From assembly GCA_963383645.1 (NCBI GenBank), contig OY726578.1, positions 19,508,592 to 19,572,591 of the forward strand: a stretch of 64,000 nucleotides of DNA, in the 5' to 3' direction. The notes under the pieces were generated by a model, which was not told the DNA's origin, ran no database searches, and was given only the letters and a program-made list of their open reading frames with translations. Source of the stretch: Muscardinus avellanarius (Eukaryota > Chordata > Mammalia > Rodentia > Gliridae). Within the stretch, counting starts at the first letter, position 1; the number at the start of each line of letters is the position of its first letter. A program made the translations under genes and the position numbers. This document shows, in pieces, positions 40,764 to 50,910 of the stretch.

Positions 40764-41459
40764 ATGGGGAGAAGCCAGTCATCTAAAATAGACTCCCAAT
40801 CCACACTAGGCCGTGTTCTGGTTAATCTCCAGACTCTAGGTTCATCCGGGGAATGCCTCATATTTTTCTGCACAAATTTCTGGCCCACTTATGAGTTGGG
40901 TAATGGTTCTCGGTGGCCTGAGATGGGTACATTAGATCTTAAAATGTTGACTGATCTCAGTAACTTTTGCAAACGGGCAGGTAAATGGTCGGAGGTTCTG
41001 TACGTACAGGCTTTTCTGTGTATGCGTTCCTGGCTTTCCCTTTCTGCCCCTCCTGACTCTACTGCTCAAGTCATACTTGCTGGGGATTCCCGCCAGCCAC
41101 AGCTGCCATCTTGGTCACCATGTGGCAACTCACAGGCGCCACGTGGTGGCCTTTCTGGGTCACAGACCTGCAATTCTGTTAACTCAAGGTCCCCATTCTG
41201 TGATGACACGTGGATGCTGGAGTCTGACCTGGCCGAGTTGCAAGCCCCATTTCCTGATGACCTTGACCTGCAAGACCTCTCCTTGCCATCACAATCGTCA
41301 TCTTATTCCAGGGAAGCCTCCCACTCTTACCCACTCATTTCTCCCCCACCTTTCTCCCTTAAGGGACCAACCCTTACTTCCCCTTTGCCTACCCCCGTAG
41401 GTCACCCTACCCGTTCCAGAGACCCCTCCCCCACCTTCTCTCTTGGCCTGGCTTCGTGA
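40764..41459 (+). pseudogene. gag remnant, matrix-like N-terminus
   Basis: An open frame of 231 codons starts Met-Gly, the myristoylation context usual for retroviral Gag, and its first 90 residues have the matrix-domain style of ERV1 Gag ('FFCTNFWPTYEL', 'LSNFCKRAGKWSEVLYVQAF'). It then passes into a proline/serine-rich linker and terminates. Capsid sequence continues in other frames, so the gene is frameshifted near 41459 and again shortly after. Normally this would encode the assembly polyprotein; here it is broken. Confidence 0.8.
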
Positions 41460-41830
41460 GATGGCTGGTGGAGAAGGCATGGTCTGGGTCCATGTTCCTT
41501 TTACCCTTCGTGAAATTGCTCGACCTTCAAAAGAGACTGGGTTCTTTTTCTGCCACTCCCTCTGGTTTTATTAAGGAATTCCAACATATTGTACAAGCAT
41601 ATGATTTAACTTGGTGGGATCTTCATGTCATTTTAACCTCCTTTTTAACTGCAGATGAACAAGATCATATTCTTAAGGCTGCCAGGGAATGGGCCGATCA
41701 GGCTCACCTAACCAATCCACAGCTCCCTACCGGAACAGCTGCAGTTCCTTCTGAGGATCCCGACAGGGATTATAATGACAGGGGTCAGGGAATAAAAAAG
41801 AAATCACATAATACTATGCCTTCAAGCTAA
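41456..41830 (+). pseudogene. gag capsid remnant
   Basis: A frame of 124 codons, shifted relative to the preceding one. It contains a capsid N-terminal-domain-like segment ('FIKEFQHIVQAYDLTWWDLH', then 'AREWADQAH'). The stop at 41828-41830 is followed within a few bases by protease-like sequence, so the rest of capsid and all of nucleocapsid are deleted. Confidence 0.78.
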
Positions 41831-41837
41831 GTCCAGG

Positions 41838-42075
41838 GCAACTCTCCAGGTAGCAGGTAAGCCAATCTCCTTCTTGATCGATACAGAAGCTACCTACTCT
41901 GTCCTCCCTTCCTTCTCAGGACCTGGTTTCTCTTCCCAAATCGAGGTTCAGGGGATTGACGGCATGCTCTCTTGCCCACATACTACAGGCCCCCTTTTTT
42001 GCTATTTAGAGACATTTATGGTTAATCGTCCATTCCTGATTATCTCTTCATGTTCTACCCCCTTTTAGGTAGAGA
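41838..42075 (+). pseudogene. retroviral aspartic protease remnant
   Basis: In the frame that includes 41874-42068, 'SFLIDTEATYSVLPS' carries the retropepsin active-site position, but the usual DTG reads DTE here. A stop follows near 42068. The family needs that glycine in the active-site loop, so this copy could not work even without the stop. Confidence 0.75.
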
Positions 42076-42340
42076 CTTTTTAACCAAAATTGGGGCTAAA
42101 TTCTCATTTAATTTCCCCACGGCTTCTGTTTCCTCTAATATACTTTTAATGGCTGCAGCTACAGTTGATGACCGGGAAGCCAAACCTCCCCTTCCAATAG
42201 ATTTGGTTGGCCCTATAGTATGGGACACCAGCACCCCAGTTATGGCAACATACCACACCCCTGTCCAGATTGTCCTACGTGAACCCACTATTTTCCATGC
42301 CTGCTCCCAGTTTCCCATATCCCTCCTTCACTGACATGGG
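42076..42340 (+). pseudogene. pol linker between protease and reverse transcriptase
   Basis: Frameshifted pol sequence joining protease to RT. The run 42270-42320 resembles the approach to the RT fingers. No continuous frame. Confidence 0.5.
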
Positions 42341-42990
42341 CGTAAGCCCATTATTTCTCATCTCCGGGCCCAGGGACTGCTTATCCCTACTAATCCCCCT
42401 TAAAATACCCCCATTCTCTCAGTTAAAAAGCCTAATGGGACCTATAATGATGCAGTGGTCCCAATCCACCCAGTTGTCCCTAATCCCTATACCCTCTTAT
42501 CTCAGATTCCCCCCAATACCACCCACTTTTCAGTTCTCAACTTAAAGGACGTGTTTTATACAATTTCTCTGCGTCTTGAGTTGTACCCCCATTTTGTTTT
42601 CACTTGGGAGGAACCCAATACCCAGGTTGCTCAACAACTAGCCTGGACCGTCCTCCCCCAGGGTTTATGAGATAACCCACACCTCTTTGGACAGGCTCTA
42701 GCACAGTACCTCCTCCAGTGCCCCTTGGAACCTAGTTCTCTGTTACAATATGTAGATGATCTTTTACTTTTTAGTCCCTCCCTAGAAGTGTCCAAATGGC
42801 ACACTGCCGGTCTCCTAAATTTCCTTGGAAGCAGGGTTACAGGGTGGCCCCACATAAAGCTCAGTTATCAGTGCCCGAGGTGTGGTATCTAGGCCTACAT
42901 CTCACCTCAAACACCCGAGGACTAACTGTTGACTGGGTCAAGGCCTTACGAGACTTGCAGCCGCCCACCTCAGCTTACCAGATCTAAGAG
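42341..42990 (+). pseudogene. reverse transcriptase remnant
   Basis: Fingers and palm are visible in the frame of 42455-42670: 'PNPYTLLSQIPP' and 'FSVLNLKDVF', the motif A region in which the first catalytic Asp is replaced by Asn. After an in-frame TGA at 42668 the same frame gives the YVDD box at 42749-42760 within 'LLQYVDDLLLFS'. A frameshift near 42835 moves the thumb-like part ('LSVPEVWYLGLHL') to another frame. A short stretch just upstream of 42455 also seems deleted. Confidence 0.85.
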
Positions 42991-42999
42991 CTGTGAGTA

Positions 43000-43400
43000 T
43001 CATGGCCTGAACTCCTGTCACTAGCTCTGGCCCATGTAAGGGCCACACCTCGAAGCCCCACCTTTATGAGCCCCTTTGAAGTGCTATACGGTCGCCCTTT
43101 CCTGCTTAATCACGCTTTCCCTTCAGATCCCCTCCTTTGTCTTCCTATCTTCCTTACTTGTCATTTCTCAGGCACCTTCTTAGGGAACATGCTGACCGGT
43201 ATCTTCCCCAACCCGGGACTGAAGAAGCAGCCCCACCCCCTGCAGCCAAGGCTCTTAAGCCAGGGGATCAAGTCCTCCTCAAGTCACTTCAACCAAAACA
43301 TCTCCAACCACGGTGGACTGGGCCATTCACAGTGATCCTCACCACACCTACCGCAGCCAAACTGCTGGGGACCCCAACTGGCCTCATCTTACCTGACTAA
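43000..43400 (+). pseudogene. integrase C-terminal remnant
   Basis: Starts with 'LALAHVRATPRSP' and 'SPFEVLYGRPF', typical of the end of gammaretrovirus-like integrase. After a frameshift near 43140 it continues with 'LKPGDQVLLKS' and 'RWTGPFTVILTTPTAAKL', the C-terminal (GPY/F-type) domain. The zinc-binding and catalytic domains are missing, deleted between about 42990 and 43000 together with RNase H. Confidence 0.8.
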
Positions 43401-43756
43401 AACAGGGTCCATTATAACAGTCCCATGACAAATTCTCTTGCACAGTGTTGGGGCCTATGAAGCTTCATTTTTCTCGGCATAATTCTCTTTGATGTTTTAT
43501 TTTAGCAGATCTACTTGTTCACATGTTATTGTGCTCTCCCTCTCCGGATGCCATACTATCATAACTCCTCGTCTGCTAAAGTCTCCTCAAGCACACATCA
43601 CCACGCTGTCCAGTGTAACCTCCGACTCACGCCGCAGCCATACTCCCACCTGCCCACTTCTGGAGGATCCGACCTCTCCCGGCTGAGGGGCCCCCTTACA
43701 ACGCCCCTTGACAGCAGGAAGTAGTTTAAGATTCTAATCTCTGCCCATTATCACCA
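43401..43756 (+). pseudogene. residual env/3' region
   Basis: About 350 bp between integrase and the polypurine tract. I cannot recognise envelope motifs; most of env must be deleted. Confidence 0.5.
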
Positions 43757-43767
43757 AAAGGCAGGGA
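43757..43767 (+). other. polypurine tract
   Basis: AAAGGCAGGGA-type purine-rich run immediately before the 3' LTR, as needed for plus-strand priming. Confidence 0.75.
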
Positions 43768-44053
43768 TGACAGGTTGGGTCCCTCCCCGCGGGGGCGGGA
43801 CCTTAGAAAAGGAGGAGACTCTGCTGGGCAATATCGCGAGACAGGCGATGTCACGAGAGGGGTGGCATTCCTGTGTGTAGCCCCACCCACAAGATGTAAA
43901 CGTTAAAAGGAAGGGCATTTTCCTCTCCAGAGATGGAGGAGCTCGGAGGTCTCCAGAAGTGGTCCAGCCCCTATCCCCGAGAGAAGACCACATTAAAATT
44001 CTTTTCAGCGCACCCGGTCTCTCTCGCCTTTTTACTGCGCCAAAAACCAAACA
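43768..44053 (+). mobile_element. 3' LTR
   Basis: 286 bp, TGACAGG to AAACA, with ATTAAA at 43992-43997. Collinear with the 5' LTR. Confidence 0.93.
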
Positions 44054-44215
44054 GATCACAGTTCGTGGACAGCCTAAGCTACTTAGTGAGGCCCTCTGCA
44101 ACAAAGTGAGATCCTGTTTCAAAAGAAAGAATAAAAAATAGGGCTGAGGGGTTTAGCTCGGAGGTAGAATGCCCCTGGGTTCCATCCCCAGTACTGCCAA
44201 AAAAAAAAAAAAATA
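44054..44215 (+). mobile_element. right part of the SINE split by the provirus
   Basis: Continues from 'gatcacagttcgtggac' through the ID module to a poly-A tail at about 44199-44213. Confidence 0.92.
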
Positions 44216-44350
44216 GACACAGAGACACAGTTTTTTTCTCTCTCATCGAATGATGCCCTCTACCCTGTCACGCCAAAGCGAGAAGGACATGGAAAATCTG
44301 GACATGAAACTTGACCTTGGGTTTTCCAGTTCCAGAACTAGGTACCGTCT
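44216..44350. other. single-copy DNA
   Basis: Nothing recognised. Confidence 0.4.
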
Positions 44351-44353
44351 ATT

Positions 44354-44533
44354 CTTTTTTGTACTGGAGATTAAGCCCAGAGAAATTCTACCTCTGAGCT
44401 ACACCTCATCCTTTTAATTTTTACTTGAAAACAGCGTCTCACTAAGCTGCCGAGGCTAGCCTTGAATCCGCAATACTCTTGTCTCAGCCTCCCAAGTACT
44501 AGGATTGCAGGCATGTGCCACCGCACCCAGCTA
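44354..44533 (-). mobile_element. B1-dID SINE, diverged
   Basis: ID end 'gtactggagattaagccc', B1 head 'gccaccgcacccagct'. Confidence 0.85.
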
Positions 44534-46192
44534 CCAATCCTCTGTTCTTATTACATTTATTCTTAGCACGAACACATTCTTAGTACGCAGCCTCATTGGG
44601 CATTACTTAGTTATAGCAGCAGAACATTTACTAATACAGTGTTGGTCCTGCAGGCTCTTCTCCTCCCCCCTGAAGCCACCTGTGTTTACCTGTTTGATAC
44701 TTTAGAAGTCTGTGCTCTACTGTGTAAACACAGGTTTCTGTTATAGAAATGTAGGGTGAGGGCCAAATCATTCCCAGGAGCCCCTTCGGTGTGACATTTA
44801 AGGGATGACAGGGTGGCGTGTGTGTGTGTGTGCACGTGTGTGATGCTGGCACGCAGAGAAAGGAGGGCTGATTCCAGGCCAGTTTGCTAGGAAGGACCAT
44901 TGGAAGTGGACCTTGCAGTGTTAATAGGAGTTTTCCAGAGAGAAGGAAGAAAGGAATGAGATTCCGGGCTGAGGGCGCAGCGGGTGCAGACGGTGAGACA
45001 GGGCCACAGAAAACTAGGCCTTAGGGGAAGGCTGGGGTACCTGGTGAGACCAACAGAGGACTTTGTGGTGGTGAGAGGCTGGAGACCGAGGAGTCGATCC
45101 GGCCTGCAGGGCGTGCGGACTTGGCAACACCAGGCATGGCACTGGGGAGCCACAGCAAGTTCTTGAGCAGGAGAGGAGCAGGCCCCTGGCTGCCAGGAAC
45201 AGTACAGACTGAGAGAGACGTCTCTTCCATATGAGGCAGGAGGCGAAGAGGACCAGGCGTTCGACCCTGAGGGACCCCAGGTCCCCATAGCCTGCATTCC
45301 AGCCGGCCATTCCCAGCACTGGAATCTGAGCGCCACTTTGAGGAGGGGGCCGGGGAGGTCGCTGGGTGCAATCGGAGCCGACGGGAAGGAATTCCCGGGA
45401 CTCCGCCGGCTCTGTCTAGCAGGATGTGATTTACGGGGACCTCGCCCTGGTTCCCAGGGGAAACTGAGCCTTTCCCACCGCACCAGGGACTCTGGATCTA
45501 CAGAAAGTTCCTACGAGGTCTGAGGGCCGTTCTCCCTCCCCGATGCCCGCCCTGAGAAGAGCCGCAGCCACGCCAGGCGCCGCTGCCCAGCGTCCAGCGC
45601 AGGGTCCCGTGCACCGCAGCTACAGCAGGACAAACAGCAGCGCGGCCCGTGCCGCCTCGGCCGCGACTCCAGGCTTCACACGCGCTTTTTCATGGGATTC
45701 CCTCAAAAGAGGCAGAGGCAGTGGGCTTTTCCTCATCCTGAGTATCCGGAGCAGGAGGCCCAGGGGCTGGGAAGAGGAGGAGGTGGGATTTGAACCCAGG
45801 GCCAAAGGGAAACATCAGAAACAGGAGAGGCCTGGCTGGAACCTGTGGCCAGGAATGTGGGAAGGGGGCGGGAGAGGAGGGGAGAGACCAGGCCTGGGGG
45901 GAAGAGGAGGAGGAAGGGAGAGGGAAACTGAGTCACATCTCGGCAGCCTCAGGGGAGTCTGAGAAGAGAGTGCAGCCATTTGTAAACTGCCCACGGGGCT
46001 CCTGGTAAGAAGCCAAAGAGAACGGCGGGGGCAGGGGGCTGAGAAGGGGCGTGGGAGGCCGGGCCCAGGAGAAGGGGTTCTAGGGGAAGGGGCTTCTCTT
46101 GGAAAAGGGGAGACGGGCCTCAGCGCTGCGACTTTTAAAGTCTCCTGACTGGTGCAGGTTCTCAACGGGGTGAGTGTTTGGGCGTCTTTTAC
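44534..46192. other. single-copy DNA with old repeat scraps, no gene seen
   Basis: (TG)n-like run at 44817-44844. 44888-45190 looks like an old interspersed repeat of unknown family. 45530-45700 is CpG-rich. 'ggtgggatttgaacccag' at about 45781 is MIR-like. Purine-rich at 45850-45930. No exon recognised. Confidence 0.4.
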
Positions 46193-46370
46193 ATGCTCAC
46201 TGTTAGCGTTCCGCTGCTGTGACAAACACCCAAGATTCGTCAGCTTGAAAAGAGGGAAGGTTTGTTCTGACTCATGGTCCTAGAGCTTGGCCCTCCCTGT
46301 TGCTTTGGGCCCATGGTGAGGCCCAGACACCAAGGCAGCAGCCCGTGGTGGCGCAGAGGTGTGCGCCGCA
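46193..46370 (-). mobile_element. MaLR-like LTR remnant
   Basis: 'gcgttccgctgctgtgaca', 'ggaaggtttgttctgactc' and 'tgaggcccagacaccaagg' resemble reverse-strand MaLR LTR 3' ends, like those at 18529 and 20121. Confidence 0.5.
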
Positions 46371-46396
46371 CCCCAGCCCTGTTTCATGTTTTAATT

Positions 46397-46604
46397 TTTT
46401 TTTTTTCGGGTCTGGGAATGGAACCCAGGTGCATTCGACCTCCGAGCCGCACTCTCAGCCCTATTTTTTATTCTTTATTTTGAAACAGGGTCTCACTGAG
46501 TTGCAGAGGGCCTCACTAAGTAGCTGAGGCTGGCCGCAAACCGTGATCCTCCGGTCTCAGCCTCCAAATGCTGGGATTATAAGCGTGCCCACCACACCTG
46601 GCTG
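46397..46604 (-). mobile_element. B1-dID SINE, standard form
   Basis: T-run tail at 46397-46406, ID end 'ggtctgggaatggaaccca', B1 head 'cccaccacacctggct'. Confidence 0.9.
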
Positions 46605-46742
46605 TCCTTTTAGTTTTGAAACAGGGTCTCACTAAATTGCTAAGGGTTTCTCTAAGTTGCTGAGGCTGGGCTCAAGCCTGCAATCCTCCTGTTTCAGCCT
46701 CCCAAATGCTGGGATTACAGCCTTGTGCCACCATACCCGGCC
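46605..46742 (-). mobile_element. B1 half of a SINE
   Basis: B1 monomer directly abutting the previous element, with no ID half. Confidence 0.85.
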
Positions 46743-46774
46743 AGGCTCCAGTGTTTTAAGATGAGGACACTCAC

Positions 46775-46915
46775 TGTTTATTTTTTCTTCTTCCTTTCCG
46801 TCCTCTCCTGTCCATCCCTCATTTCTCCTGTGTCCTTCTTCCTTTCTCTTCCCTTCCCAGTCCCTTTCTTGATTTCTCCTTTCCTCTTCTACCCCATCCC
46901 TCCCCCTCCTGCAGA
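46775..46915. repeat. T/C-rich polypyrimidine tract
   Basis: Irregular CTTCC/TCCC-rich sequence. Confidence 0.8.
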
Positions 46916-47455
46916 CCTTGATAAGAGCTGCTTGCGCTGGGGCTGCTGGTGAGATAAGACTGAGCTGCAACCCCCCCAGCCGCCCAGGCCAAGCGCCCGG
47001 CCCTGTGGATTCACTTTTTCGGTCTTTACTCAGTGCTGACTTGGTGCGGGCCTTCAGCCTCCTGGACCTCCTGGTTCAGCACAGACAAGAATCAAATCCA
47101 CCCACCCGTGTAATCAGGATTGCTAAGTGCCTAGGAAGTAAGACAGATACATAAAATAAGAGACCTGGTACCCCCTGCCCTCCCGGCCCAAGAAACTGGC
47201 CGAGCAGGGGCCCTGGTTGAGCGGCTGCGGATGGCTGGGGCCAGGTGCATCCTGGAGGAAGGGCGCAGCCATGCGCGGAGGCCCAGGCTGGGGCCGCAGG
47301 GATCCAGGGCGCCACGACTACCAGAGGCTTCTGGGGCAGGCTGTCCTCCCACACCAGGCCGCCCTTAGCTCCTCTCCCTCCAGCCTGGATCTTGGCCCAT
47401 CTGAGAGTTTCCATGTCAGGGCAGGAAAATATTTTGAGACTCACACGTGCGCGTG

Positions 47456-47456
<1 letters not shown>
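46916..47456. other. single-copy DNA, no gene seen
   Basis: No exon or repeat assigned. Confidence 0.4.

Positions 47457-47530
<74 letters not shown>
47457..47530. repeat. (CA)n microsatellite
   Basis: About 36 AC units with one TA interruption near 47496. Confidence 0.97.
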
Positions 47531-47532
<2 letters not shown>

Positions 47533-47534
47533 CA

Positions 47535-47645
47535 GTAGCTGGGCGCGGTGGTGCATACTGGTCATGCCAGCGACGCGGAGGCTGAGGCAGGAGGCCAGCC
47601 TCGGCAATTCAGTGAGAATCTGTCTCAAAATAAATTACAAAAAGT
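47535..47645 (+). mobile_element. B1 monomer with short deletion
   Basis: 'tagctgggcgcggtggtgc' to 'tgtctcaaaataaattac'. Confidence 0.82.
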
Positions 47646-47649
47646 GCTT

Positions 47650-47705
47650 GGCCTGGGTGTGGTGGCGTGTGCTTGTAATCCCCGTGGTTGGGAGGTTGGT
47701 GGGAC
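47650..47705 (+). mobile_element. B1 head fragment
   Basis: 'cctgggtgtggtggcgtgt' and 'cttgtaatccccgtggttg'; truncated after about 55 bases. Confidence 0.75.
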
Positions 47706-48363
47706 TCGGGGGCCCAATGGCGCCCAGCCAGGGAGGCGGGGTTTGAACCCGAGACCAGCCCAGGCCTGGCCTTGGCCCTGCCCACGGGGCTGCTCCTGGG
47801 GAGAGAGTTGAGGGTGTGCTGGGTTCAGGCAGCGCAGCTGAGGCAGGTCGCTCCCAGGTCGGTTCTCTGCTGGGGGACGGGGGCCGCAGGGCCCAGGCAC
47901 TGACCCTCAGGCTGCCCAGCTGGGGCCACCTCCCCGCAACCAGCCCTGGGCCGTCTAGTCCCAAGGCAATCCCGATATTTACCCAGTTCATTTAACACCT
48001 TCTTGGTGGCCTCCTGGCCTCCCTGCCTCCAGAGCCAAACCGGTGCAAACATCCCAGCCCGGGGTTGGCAGAAGAACTGTCCACCTCGCCCCAGGGGCCA
48101 GCGGCTGCCGGCCAGGTTTTAATTAGCCGCTCCGGTATTTCTTTACACTGGGCCTCTCCGGGGCTGTGAACGCTTGGTGACCTCAGCACGGCGTGTCAAT
48201 CCGGGATTCGCAGAGGAGACAGAGAAAGGCCGTCAGGGGGCATCCCCTTCGGCATATCTGAATGGGGAAGTCCAGGCCCAGAGAAGGAAAGGCCTTGCCC
48301 GAGGCCGTGCCGCCCTTTGAGCCAAGGACCTGGCGTTCCCCAGCAGCACAGGAGAGACCACCA
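47706..48363. other. single-copy DNA with possible conserved core
   Basis: The AT-richer piece 48113-48150 ('ggttttaattagccgctcc') contains a TAATTA homeodomain core and may be a small CNE. A MIR-like piece lies at 48262-48310 (minus). No gene seen. Confidence 0.4.
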
Positions 48364-48365
48364 AC

Positions 48366-48553
48366 GTTCGAAGGCTGAGACGGGAGGATCGCGGTTCGCG
48401 GACAGCCTCAGCTACTTAGTGAGGCCCTCTGCAACTCAGTGAGACCCGGTTTCAAAATAAAGAATAAAAATAAGGGCAGGGGGTGCAGCTCGGAGGCCAA
48501 ATGCCCCTGGGTTCCATCCCCAGTACCAAAATAGATAGATAGATAGAGACAAA
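48366..48553 (+). mobile_element. 5'-truncated B1-dID SINE
   Basis: Starts at 'ggctgagacgggaggatcg', full ID half, then (GATA)n at 48533-48548. Confidence 0.9.
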
Positions 48554-48611
48554 TTTGTTCCTCCTTTAAAAAAAAAAATAAGCGCATTGGGCTCATTGGC
48601 TTGTTGGCCTA

Positions 48612-49020
48612 TGTGTTTGTGGTATTAGGGACTGAACCCAGGGATGCGCCACCCCTGAGCTACACCCCAAGCACTTTTATTTTTTGGTGGTACTGGGGTC
48701 CCTGGAAGCCCTTCTACCTCTGAGCTATACTCCCAGGCCTATTTTATACTTTAAAAAAAAATTTTAGAAACAGGGTCTCCTAAGCCAGTGCACACGGCTG
48801 GCTTCGAACCTGCGCGATCCTCCTGTCTCCGCCTCCCAAGCGCGGGGATTACAAGCGTGCGCCACCACGCCCGGCCTGATTTTCTAATCTTGAAACAGGG
48901 GCTCCCTAAGTTGCTGAGAGCACCGCTAAATTGCTGAGGCTGGCCTCAAACGTGGATCTCCTGTCTCAGCCTCCACGTAAGTAAGTACTGGGGTTCCGGG
49001 TGTGCGCCCCCGTGCTCCGC
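48612..49020 (-). mobile_element. B1-dID SINE split by variant B
   Basis: ID half at 48612-48680 and B1 half at 48877-49020. The younger copy between them has the same orientation. Confidence 0.85.
48682..48876 (-). mobile_element. B1-dID SINE, variant B, nested
   Basis: 'ggtccctggaagcccttct' and 'cctaagccagtgcacacgg' identify the variant. Confidence 0.9.
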
Positions 49021-49865
49021 TGGTCTCGGAATTCCTTTCCCTTTATTGTTGCAGAGGATGCTTCTGGACACACCCCCAGCACATGGTGTTCAGTGTGCGC
49101 GCTTGTTTCTGTGGGAGCCAACCCCGAGGGGCTCCGGGGCGGAGGCGGATTCTGTATTTGCGGGACTGCGCCTCTAGAAGGCGGGACCTCTGCAAGTCCA
49201 GCAGCAACGGACATCAGGAGCGCTTCCTCCCTCCCCAGGCCAGCGGGCGGCCTCCCAGCTGCTGGGAGTCGGGGGTGACTGGCTTCTCTGAGGCCGTCTG
49301 GGTCCAGCGTGGGGACCGGGCTGGAGGGAGACGGATTTATTGGTTCATATCTGGATTCCCAGCCCCACATCCACCCCGGCCCCACCACGCCCAATGGAGA
49401 ATTCCTTGAATTCTGGGCCATGCTGTCCACCCCTCACCCACACGGCCTGGCAGAGGATGCCCCGTGGCTGAGGGGGGGCTGGGGGCTGGCGGGTTGGGAG
49501 CCTGGGTGTCAGGTTGGATGGCTGGATAAATTCAGAGCCAGCCTGGGGGCTGGGGGCCTCATCTCTTTACATTCCTGGATCAGCTCCTCCTCCCCCCCAA
49601 AAAACACAGTAAGGGGTTAGTGGCAACCGGACCCTGTGCCCCTGAGAAAGACGGTCACCCAGGAGCAGCGGCCGAGCCGGGCTGGCCGGACCCTCTGCAG
49701 CCGCTGCTCGGCCTGCGCCGGCCCCCGGGGTGGAAGAGGGGCCCTTGGAGGGAGAAGCTGGAGAGAGCGATGCCTCTTCGACTGCATTGATGAGAAAAAC
49801 CAATTTTATTGAGCATGCAGTGTCCACGAAGCACATTGTCTTTTTTAACAAAGAACACCTAAACA
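49021..49865. other. single-copy DNA, no gene seen
   Basis: Repeat-free region. Open frames on both strands lack motifs. Confidence 0.4.
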
Positions 49866-50077
49866 ATTTTTTTTCCTGTACTGGGGATGGAACCCAGGGA
49901 CATTTGACCTCCGAGCTACACCCTCTGCCCTGTTTTTTATTCTTTCTTTTGAAACAGGGTCTCACTGAGTTGCAGAGGGCCTCAGTAAGTAGCTGAGACT
50001 GTCTGCGAACTTGGATTCTCCTGTCTCAGCCTCCTGAATGCTGGGATTACAGGTGTGCGCCACCACACGTGGCCTTA
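49866..50077 (-). mobile_element. B1-dID SINE, standard form
   Basis: T-run tail, ID end 'tgtactggggatggaaccc', B1 head 'caccacacgtggcc'. Confidence 0.92.
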
Positions 50078-50091
50078 AGAAATTTATAACC

Positions 50092-50152
50092 GTGCCGGGT
50101 GCTTTGAGCCTGGGCTCAGTGTTGCCGGGTGCTTTGAGCCTGGGCTCGGTGT
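50092..50152. repeat. 30-bp tandem duplication
   Basis: 'tgccgggtgctttgagcctg' plus 'ggctcagtgt'-like bases occurs twice, at about 50093 and 50123. Confidence 0.9.
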
Positions 50153-50645
50153 GATGGGGGCGGAAGGGGCGGAGGAGCAGGCGGAGGACGAGGGATTTTT
50201 GTAGACAGCACCTTAGTCTGTCCCTAAAATGCGGAGTGGGCGCCCTGTCTCTGGAGGTGTGCAAGCGGGTACCAGGCGTCTCCTTGACGGCGCTCTGGGC
50301 ATCAGCGAGTGGGTCGGGTAGGGGGGCTTCTAAGGTCAGCTCCCGGTGTCCATGGCCGTAGCCCAGACATGGCTGGAGTCCCGTACCTCCGCACTGCCCA
50401 GAGCCTGCTGGGTGGAGCCTGCGTCCATCTGGCTCCCCGCAATGGGGGCTCTGCCGGGCACCCCACACCGGCCTCCAACCACACTGATCAAGCCGCCCTG
50501 AGCGCCCGCCTTTTGGCCTTTCCCACACGCAGATCCTCGGTACTGTGAGGAGGCGCCCTTGGGTGGGAGCTCATGGTTGAGGGTGTTTCCAAGCACCCGA
50601 GTCACCAAAACGCCCAGTTTTTGGCTTCCAGGGTGCCTTTGGGGC
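50153..50645. other. GC-rich single-copy DNA, no gene seen
   Basis: No exon or repeat recognised. Confidence 0.4.
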
Positions 50646-50649
50646 TCAA

Positions 50650-50720
50650 TTCCTCCTCTTCCTCCTCCTCCTCCTCCTCCTCCTCCTCCTCCTCCTCCTC
50701 CTCCTCCTCCTCCTCCTTCT
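50650..50720. repeat. (TCC)n microsatellite
   Basis: About 20 TCC units on the tail side of a reverse SINE. Confidence 0.97.
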
Positions 50721-50734
50721 CTCTTCCTTTGTTC

Positions 50735-50910
50735 TGGGATTGAGATTGAACCCAGGGGCCTTCTACCTCCGAGTTATACCTCAGCCCTATTTTATTTTTG
50801 TTTTAAAACAGGGTCTCGCCAAGTTGCCGAGGCTCGCCTCCAACCCGCTATCCTCCTGTCTCAGCCTCCCAGGTACCGGGATCTCAGGCATGGGCCCCTA
50901 GGCCGGGCCC
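50735..50910 (-). mobile_element. B1-dID SINE, diverged
   Basis: ID end 'gggattgagattgaaccca', B1 head near 'taggccgggcc'. Confidence 0.82.

Larger units (their letters stand above)
39608..44053 (+). mobile_element. class I endogenous retrovirus, internally deleted
   Basis: A 4.45-kb provirus with two LTRs, a primer binding site, a polypurine tract and a flanking 5-bp TSD (gatcg/gatca, the change being CpG-type). In order it keeps a long leader, a matrix-like gag start, part of capsid, protease, the reverse transcriptase core and the C-terminal end of integrase. The rest of capsid/nucleocapsid, RNase H, the integrase core and nearly all of env are gone. Frameshifts and stops break every reading frame. 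A gammaretrovirus-like (ERV1) assignment rests on the gag/pol sequence style and the tRNA-Phe-type primer site. It is a dead copy. Confidence 0.93.
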
